Shown one piece after another: positions 10,849 through 21,989 of a DNA stretch of 64,000 nt. Below the pieces are notes generated by a model that searched no databases, was not told where the DNA came from, and was given only the letters and a program-made list of their open reading frames with translations. This stretch comes from Eucalyptus grandis. Its lineage: Eukaryota; Streptophyta; Magnoliopsida; Myrtales; Myrtaceae. The stretch covers positions 44,188,112 through 44,252,111 of the forward strand of contig NC_052613.1 in the NCBI RefSeq assembly GCF_016545825.1, given 5' to 3'. The translations under genes were made by a program, and so were the position numbers. Each line of letters opens with the position of its first letter. Position 1 is the first letter of the stretch.

Positions 10849-12780
10849 GAAGAAAAATCAGACGAATGCATCTTCCTTGGATATTCTATCATAAGCAAAG
10901 CTTATAGAGTTTACAACAAGAAGACTCAATCTGTGGAGGAATAAATGAACGTCAAATTTTAAGATTTTATGCAAAACCAATCGATTCGACTCAACCCGAA
11001 GAATCTGAATCGTCCCGGACTCTACAAAGTCTAAATCTTCGAATGGCTCGAGACTTCGAAGATCAGCAACAAATGATCAACGAAGATTCAAAAGAGGAAA
11101 AAGATCAACAGTTTGACAAATCAACCAGCAACTGGAAGCATAAGTCCAGTCATTCCAAAGATCTCATTATTTGTGATATTAATGAAAGAATTTGCACAAG
11201 ATCCAAAAGGCGCGAAGAGTCTAGTGCTGTGGCTCTTATTTCTGAAATAGAACCCAAGTGCATAGAAGAAGCTTTAACTGATGAAAGCTGGATTGAAACT
11301 ATGCAAGAAGAACTCAAGCAATTCAGCATTAATGATGTCTGGGAATTGACTCCTAAACCAAAAGGTAAATCTATCATTGGAGCTAAATGGGTTTTCAGGA
11401 ACAAGATGAACGAGAAAGGAAATGTCGTAAGAAACAAAGCAAGACTCGTGGCCAAGGGATATACGCAAAAAGAAGGGATAGACTATGATGAGACTTACAC
11501 ACCAATAGCAAGGTTAGAAGTAATTAGATTATTACTTGCTTTTGCTTGTCATAAGAATTTTAAGTTATTCCAAATGGACGTCAAAAGTGCTTTCCTAAAT
11601 GGATTTATCTAAGAAGAAGTCTATGTGGAACAACCACCCGGTTTTGAAGATCCAAGAAAACTAGACTCTATATTCAGACTGAAAAATGTTTTATATGGTT
11701 TAAAGCAAGCACCTCGAGCTTGGTACGACTGACTAAATAAGTTTTTAATTCAGAACGGTTTTGTCAAATGTAAAGTAGATACTACATTGTTTATCAAAAG
11801 AGAAAGCAAAAGTATTCTACTTGTTCAAATTTATGTTGATGATATTATTTTTGGATCTTTTAATGAAAATCTGTACAAGAAATTTTCCAAGTCTATGCAG
11901 GATGAGTTTGAAATGAGTATGATGGGTGAGTTAACCTTCTTTCTTGGGCTTCAAGTGAAACAACTGAAGGAATGAATAATTATTCATCAAGAAAAATATG
12001 CTAAAGAACTTGTCAACAGTTTTGGACTAGAAAATTGCAAAAAGACTGACATACCAATGTCAAGTTCTTTGAAGATGGATAAAGATGAGGAAGGAAATAA
12101 AGTTGACTTAAGCTATACAGAGTATCATTGGTTCACTTCTTTATCTAACTCATCTAGACCTGACATTTTGTTTAGTGTTTGCATGTGTGCCAGATTTCAA
12201 TCAGACCCTAAAGAATCTCATTTAAGTGCTGCAAAGCGTATTATCAAATGCATTGCCTCAACTTCAAATTTGGGTCTCTGGTATCCTAAAGAAGGAGACT
12301 TTACTCTTCTTGGATACTCAGACGCAAACCTAGCCGGATACGAGTTAATAGAAAAAGCACCTCGGGCACCTATCAACTACTTGGAAGCAGGACAGTGTCT
12401 TGGTTTTTAAGAAAGCAAAGTACAGTAGCTCTTTCTACAGTAGAAGCAGAGTATGTAGCTCTTGGAAGTTGTTGTTCACAAATTCTGTGGATAAAACAAC
12501 AGTTAAGAGACTTTGGAATTGAGATTCATGCACTCAAATCAAATGTGACAACACCAGCGCAATCAATCTCACCAAGAATCCGATTCTTCACTCAAGAGCA
12601 AAACATATAGAGATTCGACATCATTTCATTAGAGATCATGTTCAAAATGGAGAAGTTTCAATTCAGTTTATCGACTCAAAGAATCAATCGGCGGATATAT
12701 TTACAAAGCCTTTGGAGAAAAATCAATTTGAAGTTATTCGTTCCAATCTCAATATCTTAAAGTCTCGAGGATGTTCAAAC
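10843..12780 (+). pseudogene. copia reverse transcriptase and RNase H, degenerate
   Basis: After the integrase junction comes the integrase C-terminal remnant ([18 protein letters not shown]), then RT. Visible RT motifs are [56 protein letters not shown] and the catalytic YVDD at 11832-11843. RNase H follows with YSDANLAGY, FLRKQSTVALSTVEAEYVAL and a C-terminal RHHFIRDHVQNGEVSIQFI / QSADIFTKPL region (about 12615-12720). In-frame stops occur after the LNG motif (about 11610), after AWYD (about 11729) and near 11973, and there is a frame change near 12400. The catalytic YVDD is intact but the polyprotein cannot be made whole. Confidence 0.9.
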
Positions 12781-13224
12781 TCAGGACATAAAGTCTAAAG
12801 TCTCTCAGACTCAAACAATCAAGACTCTACGACTGTAAGTTATTTCTATTTTAGAAATTTATTTCTTGGATCAAATCTTGAAAAGGTACGATCTTCTATC
12901 CGAAATTGATTGGTGTTATTTTCCCAATTTTTCGTGATTAATGCAATCCTTCTTTTTTCGAAAAAGAAGTTATTTAAAATGACAATTATCTAATTTTTTG
13001 AAAAAGGCAGTTATTTTTCAAAAGGCATATTTATATTTCCTTTTTACGACGTTCTGCATGCCTCGCTTCGACTGCCTTATATACTGTCGGTTCTTCTTGG
13101 TTTTGCTCACAAAAACCCTAAGAGAACACAGATCTTCCAATTCTGTCTTCTTTTCTTGTTTAATCCACAAAAAGTTTTCATCTTTCTTGGAAACAAGCTT
13201 GGAATCTCTCAAAGACTGTGAAAG
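12781..13224 (+). other. Untranslated spacer between pol and the extra ORF
   Basis: Homologous to 1-191 of copy A from about 13019 onward (AAAAGGCAT.TTATAT..., CTGCCTTATATACTG). The conserved CTTATATACTG is TATA-like and could be an internal promoter for the downstream ORF, which is only an inference. No coding potential is seen. Confidence 0.5.
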
Positions 13225-15325
13225 ATGTCGTCTCAAAGAAAGTTTTCGAGGATCGCGAACAGGGAACCACAGCAAATGTGTGCGGGGCCTACGCACTTTG
13301 ATCTCACCGAGGAAGAAGAATCTCCTAGACAGCGGCGAGCCCGCAACATTCTCAGCAGCGTCCATCTCCTCCATCTAGACCTCGGGATGTTGAACATCAA
13401 GAAGAGGAAAAATCATCGAAGACGCGAACCCCTAAGAACTCTTAAGCCCGCTTTTACCTACAAATTTTATCGTGCTTTAAAGAGGGGTGGTACTCCGTTG
13501 AACTACATTGATGAATTTCTTAAAGACAAAGGGTATAGAAATGAAACTTTCTTTTTACACACAATGGAACGTTTGGGAATTGCCCCTGCTTGGTCGGCGG
13601 AAGAGGCATTGGCAAATATCTCAAGCAATCCACGTGTTGGAGGGCTGAGTCAACCAGATGGGAATAACGATGATAGGATGTACAGTCGGTTTAAACCTAG
13701 AATGGGTGTTGCGGCAAAAAATCAAGCAAAAAGACGGATTTATTTCAATCGGAGGAACACAAGCAACCGTAGTCTAAGTTGCTGAAGCGTGGGGTGATAA
13801 ACCCTAGAAGTGTGGACTTTGATTTTCTTGACTCTATGAATGTCAATTTGCGGGAAAAATTCAATCTTCTTCAAATCGAACAGTTTTGTTCTAAAACTAC
13901 AAAAGCTCATGCTTGAACTTACGCTTATTTCTATTCGAATCTCGGTTTCTTGGATGCGAATAGGTTCTCTTTTAGTGTTCGAGATCAAGACTATGTGGTT
14001 GACATGAATACATTGGCTAATGTGATTAGGGTTGAAAGATGGAGATATCAACCTATCAGTGTGTCTATTGCTCGTGCAACGTTGGAGCTTGTTTAGGATA
14101 GAAGGACGAAGGGAAGATTTCCTATTTGAGGATAAATGCGACCAACATTTTGCTTCACAAGATTGTGATTAACTACCTCGGACCAAAATCTACTTCAAAG
14201 ACCGACGTTTCAAACTCGGAGGCAAGCCGATGTATGCCATCAATCTTTGGGAAAAATTTTCTCTTTCACACACTATTATGTTCCACATGAACAAAGCAGT
14301 GGTGAAGGACAAGGGTCAACTTCCTTATCCAGCTCTTGTGACTCAGTTATTCATACATTTGAACGTTCAGCCTCCCCGGATTTTCTGTGTTCGAACATGC
14401 GATCAAATGGTGGTGGGATTGAAAATGGTCTCTAAAATGCGTCTGAAGGAACTCAACAAGGCGTTGGAACAATTCAAGGAGAAAACCCCTGTCAAGACTC
14501 ATCAAATATCTTCAGCTGCAAAGAGGAAAAGAAAGGAGCCCATGGTTGCTCCATCCAAGAAAATAAGAGCTCTCATCATTGAGGATGAAGAGGATGAGGA
14601 TGATATCACCATTTCCACGATGGCATTGAAGAACTTGAGTCGTTCTGTTCCAAAATCGACGAAAAGCAAGGAAAAAGACACGGATGAGATAGAACAGAGG
14701 ACTGGAGAGAAAGAAGTTTTGGAGAAAGAAGCAGAGGAGAGAGAAGCAGAGGAGGAAATAATTGAGGAAGAAGAAGAATAGGAGAGAGGAGATCAAGCGG
14801 AAGTAGAGCATGAGGAACACTTTTCTCCACCTCAAGGCATGGAAACGGGGAGATCGTGAGAAAAGAGGAACGTCCTCATTCCCTGCCACCAGTGAAGGAA
14901 TAAGTCGTTCTCCAGCAGATCCAAAGGACATCTATGCCTCTCAATTTCCTGAAGAGGGACATGATGTTTCATCGCCCAATTTGCGTGACCATGCTGATTT
15001 ACCACCATCTACCTATACTCCATCTGATCGTGCAGAAGCCAGTACTCAGACTGATAATTCAGTAGATTTTCGCAAAATTCTTGATGTTCTCTTGGAGATG
15101 CGGGGTCAAATATATGCTTTGGGATGCGAAGTACAAAACTTGCAAAATGCAAGACAAGCTTCTTCAGTTTCTTTGAATGATCAAATCCATGCCCTTGCTC
15201 TTCAAGTTCAAGCAAATGCTAAGGGTGAAGATGTGGAGCAATCGAAGGAGGATTTGAAAAGCCGGAATGGATTATCCAGTCAATGGGAGATTTCCAACTT
15301 GTTCGTATTCCCAAGCAATCTTAAT
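13225..15325 (+). pseudogene. Extra (env-like / plant-transposon-protein) ORF of copia copy B
   Basis: It starts MSSQRKFSRIANREPQQM, and frames shift near 13340, 13720, 14790 and 14850. The best preserved pieces are 13225-13785 and 14230-14781. The central domain contains SLSHTIMFHMNKAVVKDKG and LPYPALVTQLFIHLNVQPP, which resembles the plant-specific 'putative plant transposon protein' family. A Glu/Lys-rich hinge follows, and the C-terminal part VLLEMRGQIYALGCEVQNLQ looks like a coiled coil. Copy A carries the same ORF in the same place. Sireviruses have such an extra ORF, whose function is not established. No convincing membrane segment is seen. Confidence 0.75.
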
Positions 15326-15687
15326 TCCATTCTCTTTTCATCTCTACCTTTTTAATGATGACAAAAAGGGGGAGAGATGTGGTGCATATTTGATTTTGAA
15401 CTTTGAACTCACTTTTTGAACTTTTGTGTCGATTATGTTTGATTGACTTGACTTTTGTGTTTGGCTGTTTGGATTTGAACTGGATTTGGATTTGACTGTT
15501 TGAACATTTGTTTATCTTAAGTACTATTGATATCTCATGGCTTTGTTCATTTATAAGACTAACCTACTTTCTATGGATGCAGATTCTAGTGTTATTTTTA
15601 CTAAGCCATTTATCTTTGTGAGATATCCATATTTGCTTGAGTAATGTTTTGCGGTCAAAGTTATCCAAATCTCAGAAAGTTTTGTCA

Positions 15688-15704
15688 CCATCAAAAGGGG
15701 AGAT
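15688..15704 (+). other. Polypurine tract
   Basis: ATCAAAAGGGGAGAT immediately precedes the 3' LTR, as expected for the plus-strand primer. A second similar tract (AAAAAGGGGGAGAGATG, about 15364-15380) lies just after the extra ORF and is also present in copy A (about 2299-2313). Confidence 0.85.
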
Positions 15705-16640
15705 TGTTGGAGAAAACTTCCTTGAGTGTTTTGAAGTGACAAAACGTTTCCATCAATCTAGTCTGAAGACTTGTAGACTCTTCCATCAAAGTCTGAAGAC
15801 TCCGGACTACCAGACTCAAGACTCAAAATCTATCCTCATTGACAGTTTCTAAATTGTCGAAGAAGGCTTATCCAGAACTGGATGTTTCGTTAAGGATTTG
15901 ACTTTATCGACTGGAGAAGATCTCTTGGCTGGATATAACATGTCGGAATCCATTATTCAAATCAAGATTGATTCAGGGATTATGGATCCGTTGATTAGCG
16001 AAGTATACTTGGAAGGTTCTACTTATGGAAACCTAGATCCTGATTGTATGGGCGAGCAGGATTGATGGGCTATCGTTATGTTCCTTAAATAGCTCGAAGA
16101 TCTTCCTAATTGATTCTGTCCAACGGGTAGATTGGAAGAATTCCTTTGGTAAGTGCCAATGGGTATGATGGCATAAAGGAGTATATAAGGAAGACGTTCC
16201 AGTTGTTCGAGTGTGTGCGCGATAGAAGAATTCCAAAGTCTGAAGCTCCTTGTTCTTAGTCAATTAAACTGTTGAGCGAAATCTTGTACGTAAAAGAGAG
16301 TCTATATCTTTAAGAGACATTGAGGAAGTGTAGTAGAGTCTCTACACTGTGGAATCAAGGAAGAGCTTTACTGTAACAATTCTTTTGTTCATAGTGAAAT
16401 CCAGCCGGTGGGCTGTCAGTGCGAAAGAGTGGACGTAGGCTTGGATTAAGCCGAACTACTATAATCCCTATGTTCATATTCTCTTCTCTACGCTCTTTTA
16501 CTTTGATCGTAACTCGTTTTGTTTACAAAAGACGGATTTCCTTTTCATAATCTATTGTTGATTAGTGCTACACACTTATATCGTAAAATTGTTTTTACAC
16601 CTATCACCCCCCCCTCTAGATGCTCATACTAGCTTTCACA
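15705..16640 (+). repeat. 3' LTR of copia copy B
   Basis: 936 bp, from TGTTGGAGAAAA to AGCTTTCACA, and collinear with 6857-7791. It holds a TATA-like AGTATATAAGG near 16180. The C-run just before the end (CACCCCCCCC-type) is longer than in the 5' LTR. Confidence 0.92.
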
Positions 16641-18716
16641 CACTCTAGTTGTTTAAATTTTCCTTGGAATCCATATCTCTTGTATAATGATCTCACTTTC
16701 TTTCACTGAGTGACTCAGCCACTTTTGAAGGTTGCAAATGGGTGGGATTGAGTCGGGTTGGGATCGGATCATAAATAAGTGGAACCATTTTTACTCATCG
16801 TAAGTTATCGATCCATTCATTGCCCATAACCACCTATTTATCCTATTTTAACTAAATCACTATACTTTACATTTGAATAATGAAAAATTCATGATTAAAA
16901 GATATATATGAGAAATTTAGCATATTAAAAAAATTCAAATTTAGCATTTGAAAATTCGTCATCAAGATTGTTTGCCTCTGGCGGGCACCATGATGTAGCC
17001 ATTAGGGATGGTCATCAAAGGCGACGGCGGCATCCTTATTAGCTTAGAAGCAACGCACCTCGTTTGTCACTCTTTTCTTTTGGATTGTGCTTTATTTTAA
17101 AGTTTTGATAATATCGGGTCGAGAATCGTTATGATGCAAACTCATCCAAACCTACATCCATCAGGGGTTTTATTTATTTAAAACCTATTTCAACCTCTTT
17201 CGGAAAATTTTGGATAACTCATTTAAATTGATTCAGAAAATGTGAGTTAAAAATGTGTCATATTAGTTTGAGATTTTGCTTGACTTATCTATTAGCGCAA
17301 TAGCTCGTATGTTAATTGTGTATATTATTAGAGACATATCCGAAACTCAGCTAGTCTGGCCTACTCCAAATTCAGAGTAAAAAGAACCTCGTGGAACTGA
17401 AAATGTTAGAATGTGACATCTCCCACAAGCCTTTTTAACTAGGCTTTAGCATTTCGACCGAGCCCTTCATGAACTGAAGATCTAGTGATCCCCGTCATGG
17501 AAATATCAGCGACATGTTTCCTCCGTCCTAGTAACTGCGGATTACACTCCGCAAGTACTGACGCAGTACTTGCAGAATGCGTTTATCTCAATCGGGTTTT
17601 GGTATAACCTCCTGTGCATGCATCTGGAAAGTTACTGTCTTGATGATAAAAGTACAATAATAAAAGGGGACGGCATCGACGGACCTGATGAAGTAGTTGC
17701 TTATGGCTCTTTCGAGGAACTCTGCAGGCTTCGTTCAAGCCGACGGACCAGCAAGAGAAGGCCATCAACGAGGGCTCTCGGAAAGAAAGCAGCACTATCA
17801 CATTGCACAGCGGGAAGGAGGTCGTGCAGCAGCCCCGATAATGCTCGCAATGCTCGGGGCGACGAGCCGAGGCAGTCGTTCAGGCCGAGGCACCGCTTGC
17901 TGAAGAAGAGTTCCTCACAGGGCTCCCTTCTTTTGACCGAGTGAACCTTAAGTTTCCAAATTATGAACCGACATAGCAATATGCTTGTTGTCTGCTTTGC
18001 AGCTTCTATTGTTTTTCTTTCGTTTAGTTGGTCCTGCTTTGAACCCCTCTTTTTCTCTTCAAGAAGCGAAGGCGGGAAGGTCAGATTAGTGGGTTCCATT
18101 TGTGCTTCAAATGTCGAGACCTCCTCGTATTCTTTTCATCTTTTCAATTGAATTCATTCATTTTAGTGATAGCAGGGGACGGATCTAGATAATTTTCTCA
18201 GCTATTGCAAAATTCTATCCAATGTTTTTTCAGCACCCAAACGGGGTATTGTTATGCTTAAAAACACGATGAACAATCAACATCATATTGATTTTGTTTG
18301 TTTTTATAGAGCTGTATTTTGATGATTTTAGAATTATTGTTATATTTAATTTTATCAATTTATGGGGCAAATTGAAACTATTGACTTATTCAAGCATATC
18401 CTAGGGTCACGGTCAGTTGGCACTGCCCATGGACTCGTTCTAGAAAGTTTTCAAGTGCTGGGCTGTGGTCCATCCATGACCAAGCTCGAGCCTGTCCATG
18501 GGTGGATGACCCTCTAGGTCCGGAAGCAATCAACCCTTGAGCTTCCTAGAGCCTTGAGGCCTCTTGAGTGATCTTGTATGGATATGTAATGATTGGAGGG
18601 GATTTGAACCCCATTGAGAGGGATTTGAAGTTGAACCCAATCATTAGATCAAAGAGAGAATCTACGGTTAAGATTGACTCCATACTTGTATGTATAGAGC
18701 CCTTCCCCTAAGTTTT
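16641..18716. other. Repeat-derived spacer, no supported gene
   Basis: Mostly AT-rich degenerate sequence. A GC-richer island at 17524-17945 has an open frame (17570-17944, 124 codons, Arg/Ser-rich) and overlapping frames on both strands. Its composition differs from the flanks, but I recognise no domain, and no splice or start context supports a gene. 18160-18716 looks like part of an old transposable element: it continues beyond the insertion at 18717-19481 into 19482-19740 with the same style of sequence. Confidence 0.4.
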
Positions 18717-19481
18717 AGGAAAATTACCAAAAAAAGTTATAGAAAATTTCCCAAAATGTTTTAAATTTATTGCAATTGTATCAATTCATTCATGAACTTA
18801 TTTTTGGCCAATTGAATCCCAATCTTTTTATAATTGTGCGAGTTTAGTCCATCTACCAAAGCTGGTCATTTGGCATTGACGTGGCCACCACCAAAGTGCA
18901 GTGACAATTTTTTAATAATATATATTTTTTGAATTATTTTATTAATTTTTTTTCTTTGTTTATCTTTTTTCCCTCCTCCTCCTTCCTCCTCTCTCCTTCT
19001 TCTTTTGGTTCCGACAACCGCCTAGGGCTGGGCCAGTCGTCGAACTGAGACGACTAGGCAAGCTTACCTTGTCATCACTAGGTGAGGACTTGCCTCGTTG
19101 TCGCTAGGTTTGGCGAGGTGAGCCCTCACTAGATATGGCGGGGGCTCGCCTTGCTAGTGGCAAGGCAAACTCCCTAGCCGCAATCGGCATTGGCCAGCCC
19201 TCCCTCTTGCTGGTCACTAGAGCCAAAGGAAAAGGGAGGGAGGAGGAGGAGGAGGGAAGAGAAAAAAAAAAAGAATAGAAAAAGGGAAAAAAAGATTAAA
19301 AAAAATGGAAAAAAATTATTAAAAAATTATCTAACACCAGTGGTGGCCACGTTATCGTCGGCCCGGCCAATTTGGGCTGGACGGACTAAATTAGCACAAT
19401 TGCAAAAATGTTTAAGACTCAAGCGGCCAAAAAAAATAAGTTCAAGATTTAATTGACACAATTGTAATGGTAATTTTCCCT
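18717..19481. mobile_element. Inverted-repeat (foldback/MITE-like) element R2
   Basis: The ends are AGGAAAATTACC and GGTAATTTTCCCT, flanked by TAAGTTTT (18709-18716) and TAAATTTT (19482-19489), an 8-bp duplication with one mismatch. Subterminal arms are mirrored over about 200 bp (left ATTGCAATTGTATCAATT, TGACGTGGCCACCACC; right GTGGTGGCCACGT, AATTGACACAATTGTAAT). An inner pyrimidine/purine inverted repeat (about 18970-19010 against about 19215-19265) flanks a GC-rich core with CTCGCC-type repeats. There is no transposase ORF. The open frame at 19190-19456 is a by-product of the purine-rich arm. Confidence 0.7.
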
Positions 19482-21989
19482 TAAATTTTATTATCTCATT
19501 CACCTTTGTACTTCACTCTTTGTACAATCCTTGTGAGTCAAGTGTGAGTAATACTATCTATGCGATTCTTGTAAGTCAGTGTGAGCAAGGCTAACTTGGA
19601 AGAAATCCCAAGGCGGCATGGGTTAAGGAATGTAAGATCAGCCTGTGACACTCGTGTATTGAAGTATTGGCCCACTCGTGAGATTCAGATACAGATTGTA
19701 GTCTCTACTCTAGAATTCAACGGTGGTAAAAATATTATTTAGTTGGTAATTTGCGAATTAATAAATAACCTAGCCTATTTGTAAAAACTTACATCTCGCT
19801 GCATGTAGTATTCATTATTTCTCAGGCAACTTACAAATGATTAAACGAGCCCACCAGTAATATTTTATAGCGATACTAATCTACTGTACATAAGGTGATA
19901 TAATCAGATTTTATTGGTAGATAAACGAACTACTTGCCTTGCGCATTTGTACAATTTTTTTGAACTTGGTAATCTATTAAGGGATACTAGATTTGAGAAT
20001 ATTAAAGATGTTATTTCGTGGATGAGTTACAACTTAATTGACTGGTCCCTGTAAGATTTCGATATACTTCGTTAAACTCATTAGTTCCATCGATGGATTA
20101 TGAACTATCCACTAGACCCAACCGAGAGATTTTAAAATACTTGATAATGTAATACTAGACATTAGTCATCACGATACTAAACCATTTTCTCCTTGGTATA
20201 ATAAATGGAACTCACTCTTAGAATCTTAGATCATTTCGTAACATCACTTGATGTGTGGCTCTGAAAACATTTTGTCTTAATAGAATGTTGCTAACTACCT
20301 GTCTGGCCCAATTGTAAAATTTTTACATAGCCTTGGTAATCCACCGCCAAATATAAGATTTCAAAGGTAAACTTATTTGGTACTCGTTGATGGACCAGTC
20401 CACTTATCAATTTTAGAGCACTGGGTGATCTGCTGTAGATGTTAGAGCAGTAAATCATTATCTTGTTGGCAAGCGGCGGACTTATTTTTATATGGAAATC
20501 CATGGGTAATGTACTGCAGCCTAATAGATTTGAAAACAGTAAATTTTTTCTTTTGACCATGAATAGTTCACCGGACAAAAATGTTTCCAATTTTTTTACT
20601 CACGACATTGGAGAAACGTTGTTCCGTCTCTCCTTGTCCTAAAAGTTCACTATGAGGCCATCAGCTGATGAAATAGCTTCTCATAAAGCCTACGCGTTGG
20701 CATGGGGTTCCCCACCGATTTGTTTGTCATTCCCTTCCTCTCGATGCAGATAACGCTGAGGGTCTATGGGTTTTTGAAGTCCTCAATCTCGTTTCATGAG
20801 TTTTGAAAAATCGTTTGTGGTTTTTCCAGTAACACGGATGTGAGACGTTTATACATAAACTTGTCCGGACAGTGATCACTGATTTTTCAGCTCCTTGAAA
20901 TTTGAAGGTACGTACCAGATCGACGGTCGTGAGGAAGACGAGTTAATGCGGCTGACAGGTTGGAGTTGCTTGTATAAAATAATTTTCCAATCCTTTTCTT
21001 TCACGTGTCCTTTACCTGAAGAGATGAGGAACAAATACAGGAGGCAAACTGCGTTAAAGAGCAGACAAAGGAAAAAGTCTTTCATTTTTAAAAGCCACAA
21101 AATTCGAAAGCAGTCTGTTTTTATGTTGATAGAGACCTCGTTGCTTTCAAATCTGCCAGAACTGCTCAAAATTGGCAGCCGCGGAAGTACTCAGGGAATG
21201 TGCAACCATGGTTTGTCGAGACTATTAAAACGGAACAAAAAGAATTGTATTCATCTATGGTTTGCCACTCAGGCTACACAATGTTACTTTTTAGTAAATG
21301 AAAGAATGCTATTTTATCAATCGATTTGTATGGATATAATGGAAAGTAGAGTTTAATTGAACGTAAGGCTGATTTACTGCGTTGTCAATCCGCTAATTCC
21401 GCAATGTAGTTTGCTACCCACTGCAAGCTCTGCCAAGATTAGAGCACACTGTGTTATTGATTTCATTGAGATGGTGAAAATTTATTAATGGATTAAACAT
21501 ATTGTCACGGAGGAGAATGCTGAGATGGGTGCATCTTTGCAAATTAAAATGTCGCATATGCATGGCGAAGAAATGCGGGAGAAAGAAGTGGGCTGAACTC
21601 GACTAACTATGAAACCACAGACATACCTCCATGCATCTCACTATATCATCATCTTCTGTTCTGGGGATGAGTCTGTAAAATCAGAAGAGAATGTTGAGAA
21701 GGTAGAAATGAATAAGCATTTCCTATATCGGATCAGTCACTCAAAGTGCAATGCCATTAAATTTTCTCTGACAAACAAGAGAACTGTAAATGATGTAGTA
21801 AGACACGGAGATTCCTCGCCAAAGCAGATGATGTTTCATTTTATCATGTTTGGCTAACTTGTGTCATATTTAAAATCTCAGTTTGCCTTGAAATATATTT
21901 AGATATTAAATTCTTCAAATAACGTTGGTGCTTAAGCATGTCACGTTCATCATTATGAAGCTGCTTTTCTTTTAGATGGCTTTAATTAC
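19482..21989. other. No supported gene; old repeat sequence and the 3' side of the cyclin pseudogene
   Basis: Direct words such as GTGAGTCAAGTGTGAG and GTAAGTCAGTGTGAGC (19530-19590) suggest an old LTR or similar repeat. An open frame at 20895-21356 (153 codons, plus) and one at 20876-21169 (minus) overlap each other, and neither has a recognisable domain. The last C-terminal exon expected for the neighbouring SDS-like cyclin was looked for downstream of 21990 and not found. Confidence 0.4.

Larger units (their letters stand above)
6857..16640 (+). mobile_element. Ty1/copia (Sirevirus-like) retrotransposon copy B, complete outline but defective
   Basis: The 9.8 kb element has two LTRs (6857-7791 and 15705-16640), a primer-binding site for initiator tRNA-Met, gag with two zinc knuckles, protease, GAG-pre-integrase domain, reverse transcriptase, RNase H, an extra ORF, and a polypurine tract. 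Pol order (protease, integrase, RT, RNase H) defines copia. The extra ORF and two knuckles fit the Sirevirus lineage. It cannot move by itself: many stops, an integrase-core deletion, an altered protease active site, and a Mutator-like insertion in gag. The flanking pentamers TGCTC (left) and CACTC (right) match at only 3 of 5 positions, so the target duplication is decayed or absent. Confidence 0.92.

Noticed and set aside
17570..17944. 124-codon Arg/Ser-rich frame, considered as an ABC-transporter tail or a gypsy gag remnant
   Set aside because: Only a few residues fit either idea, and overlapping frames on both strands are equally open because the stretch is GC-rich.
19190..19456. Lys/Arg-rich 88-codon frame
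   Set aside because: It is the purine-rich inner arm and right arm of inverted-repeat element R2.
20876..21356. Overlapping 153-codon plus and 97-codon minus frames
   Set aside because: Neither shows a conserved motif, and both strands are open over the same bases, which suggests chance.
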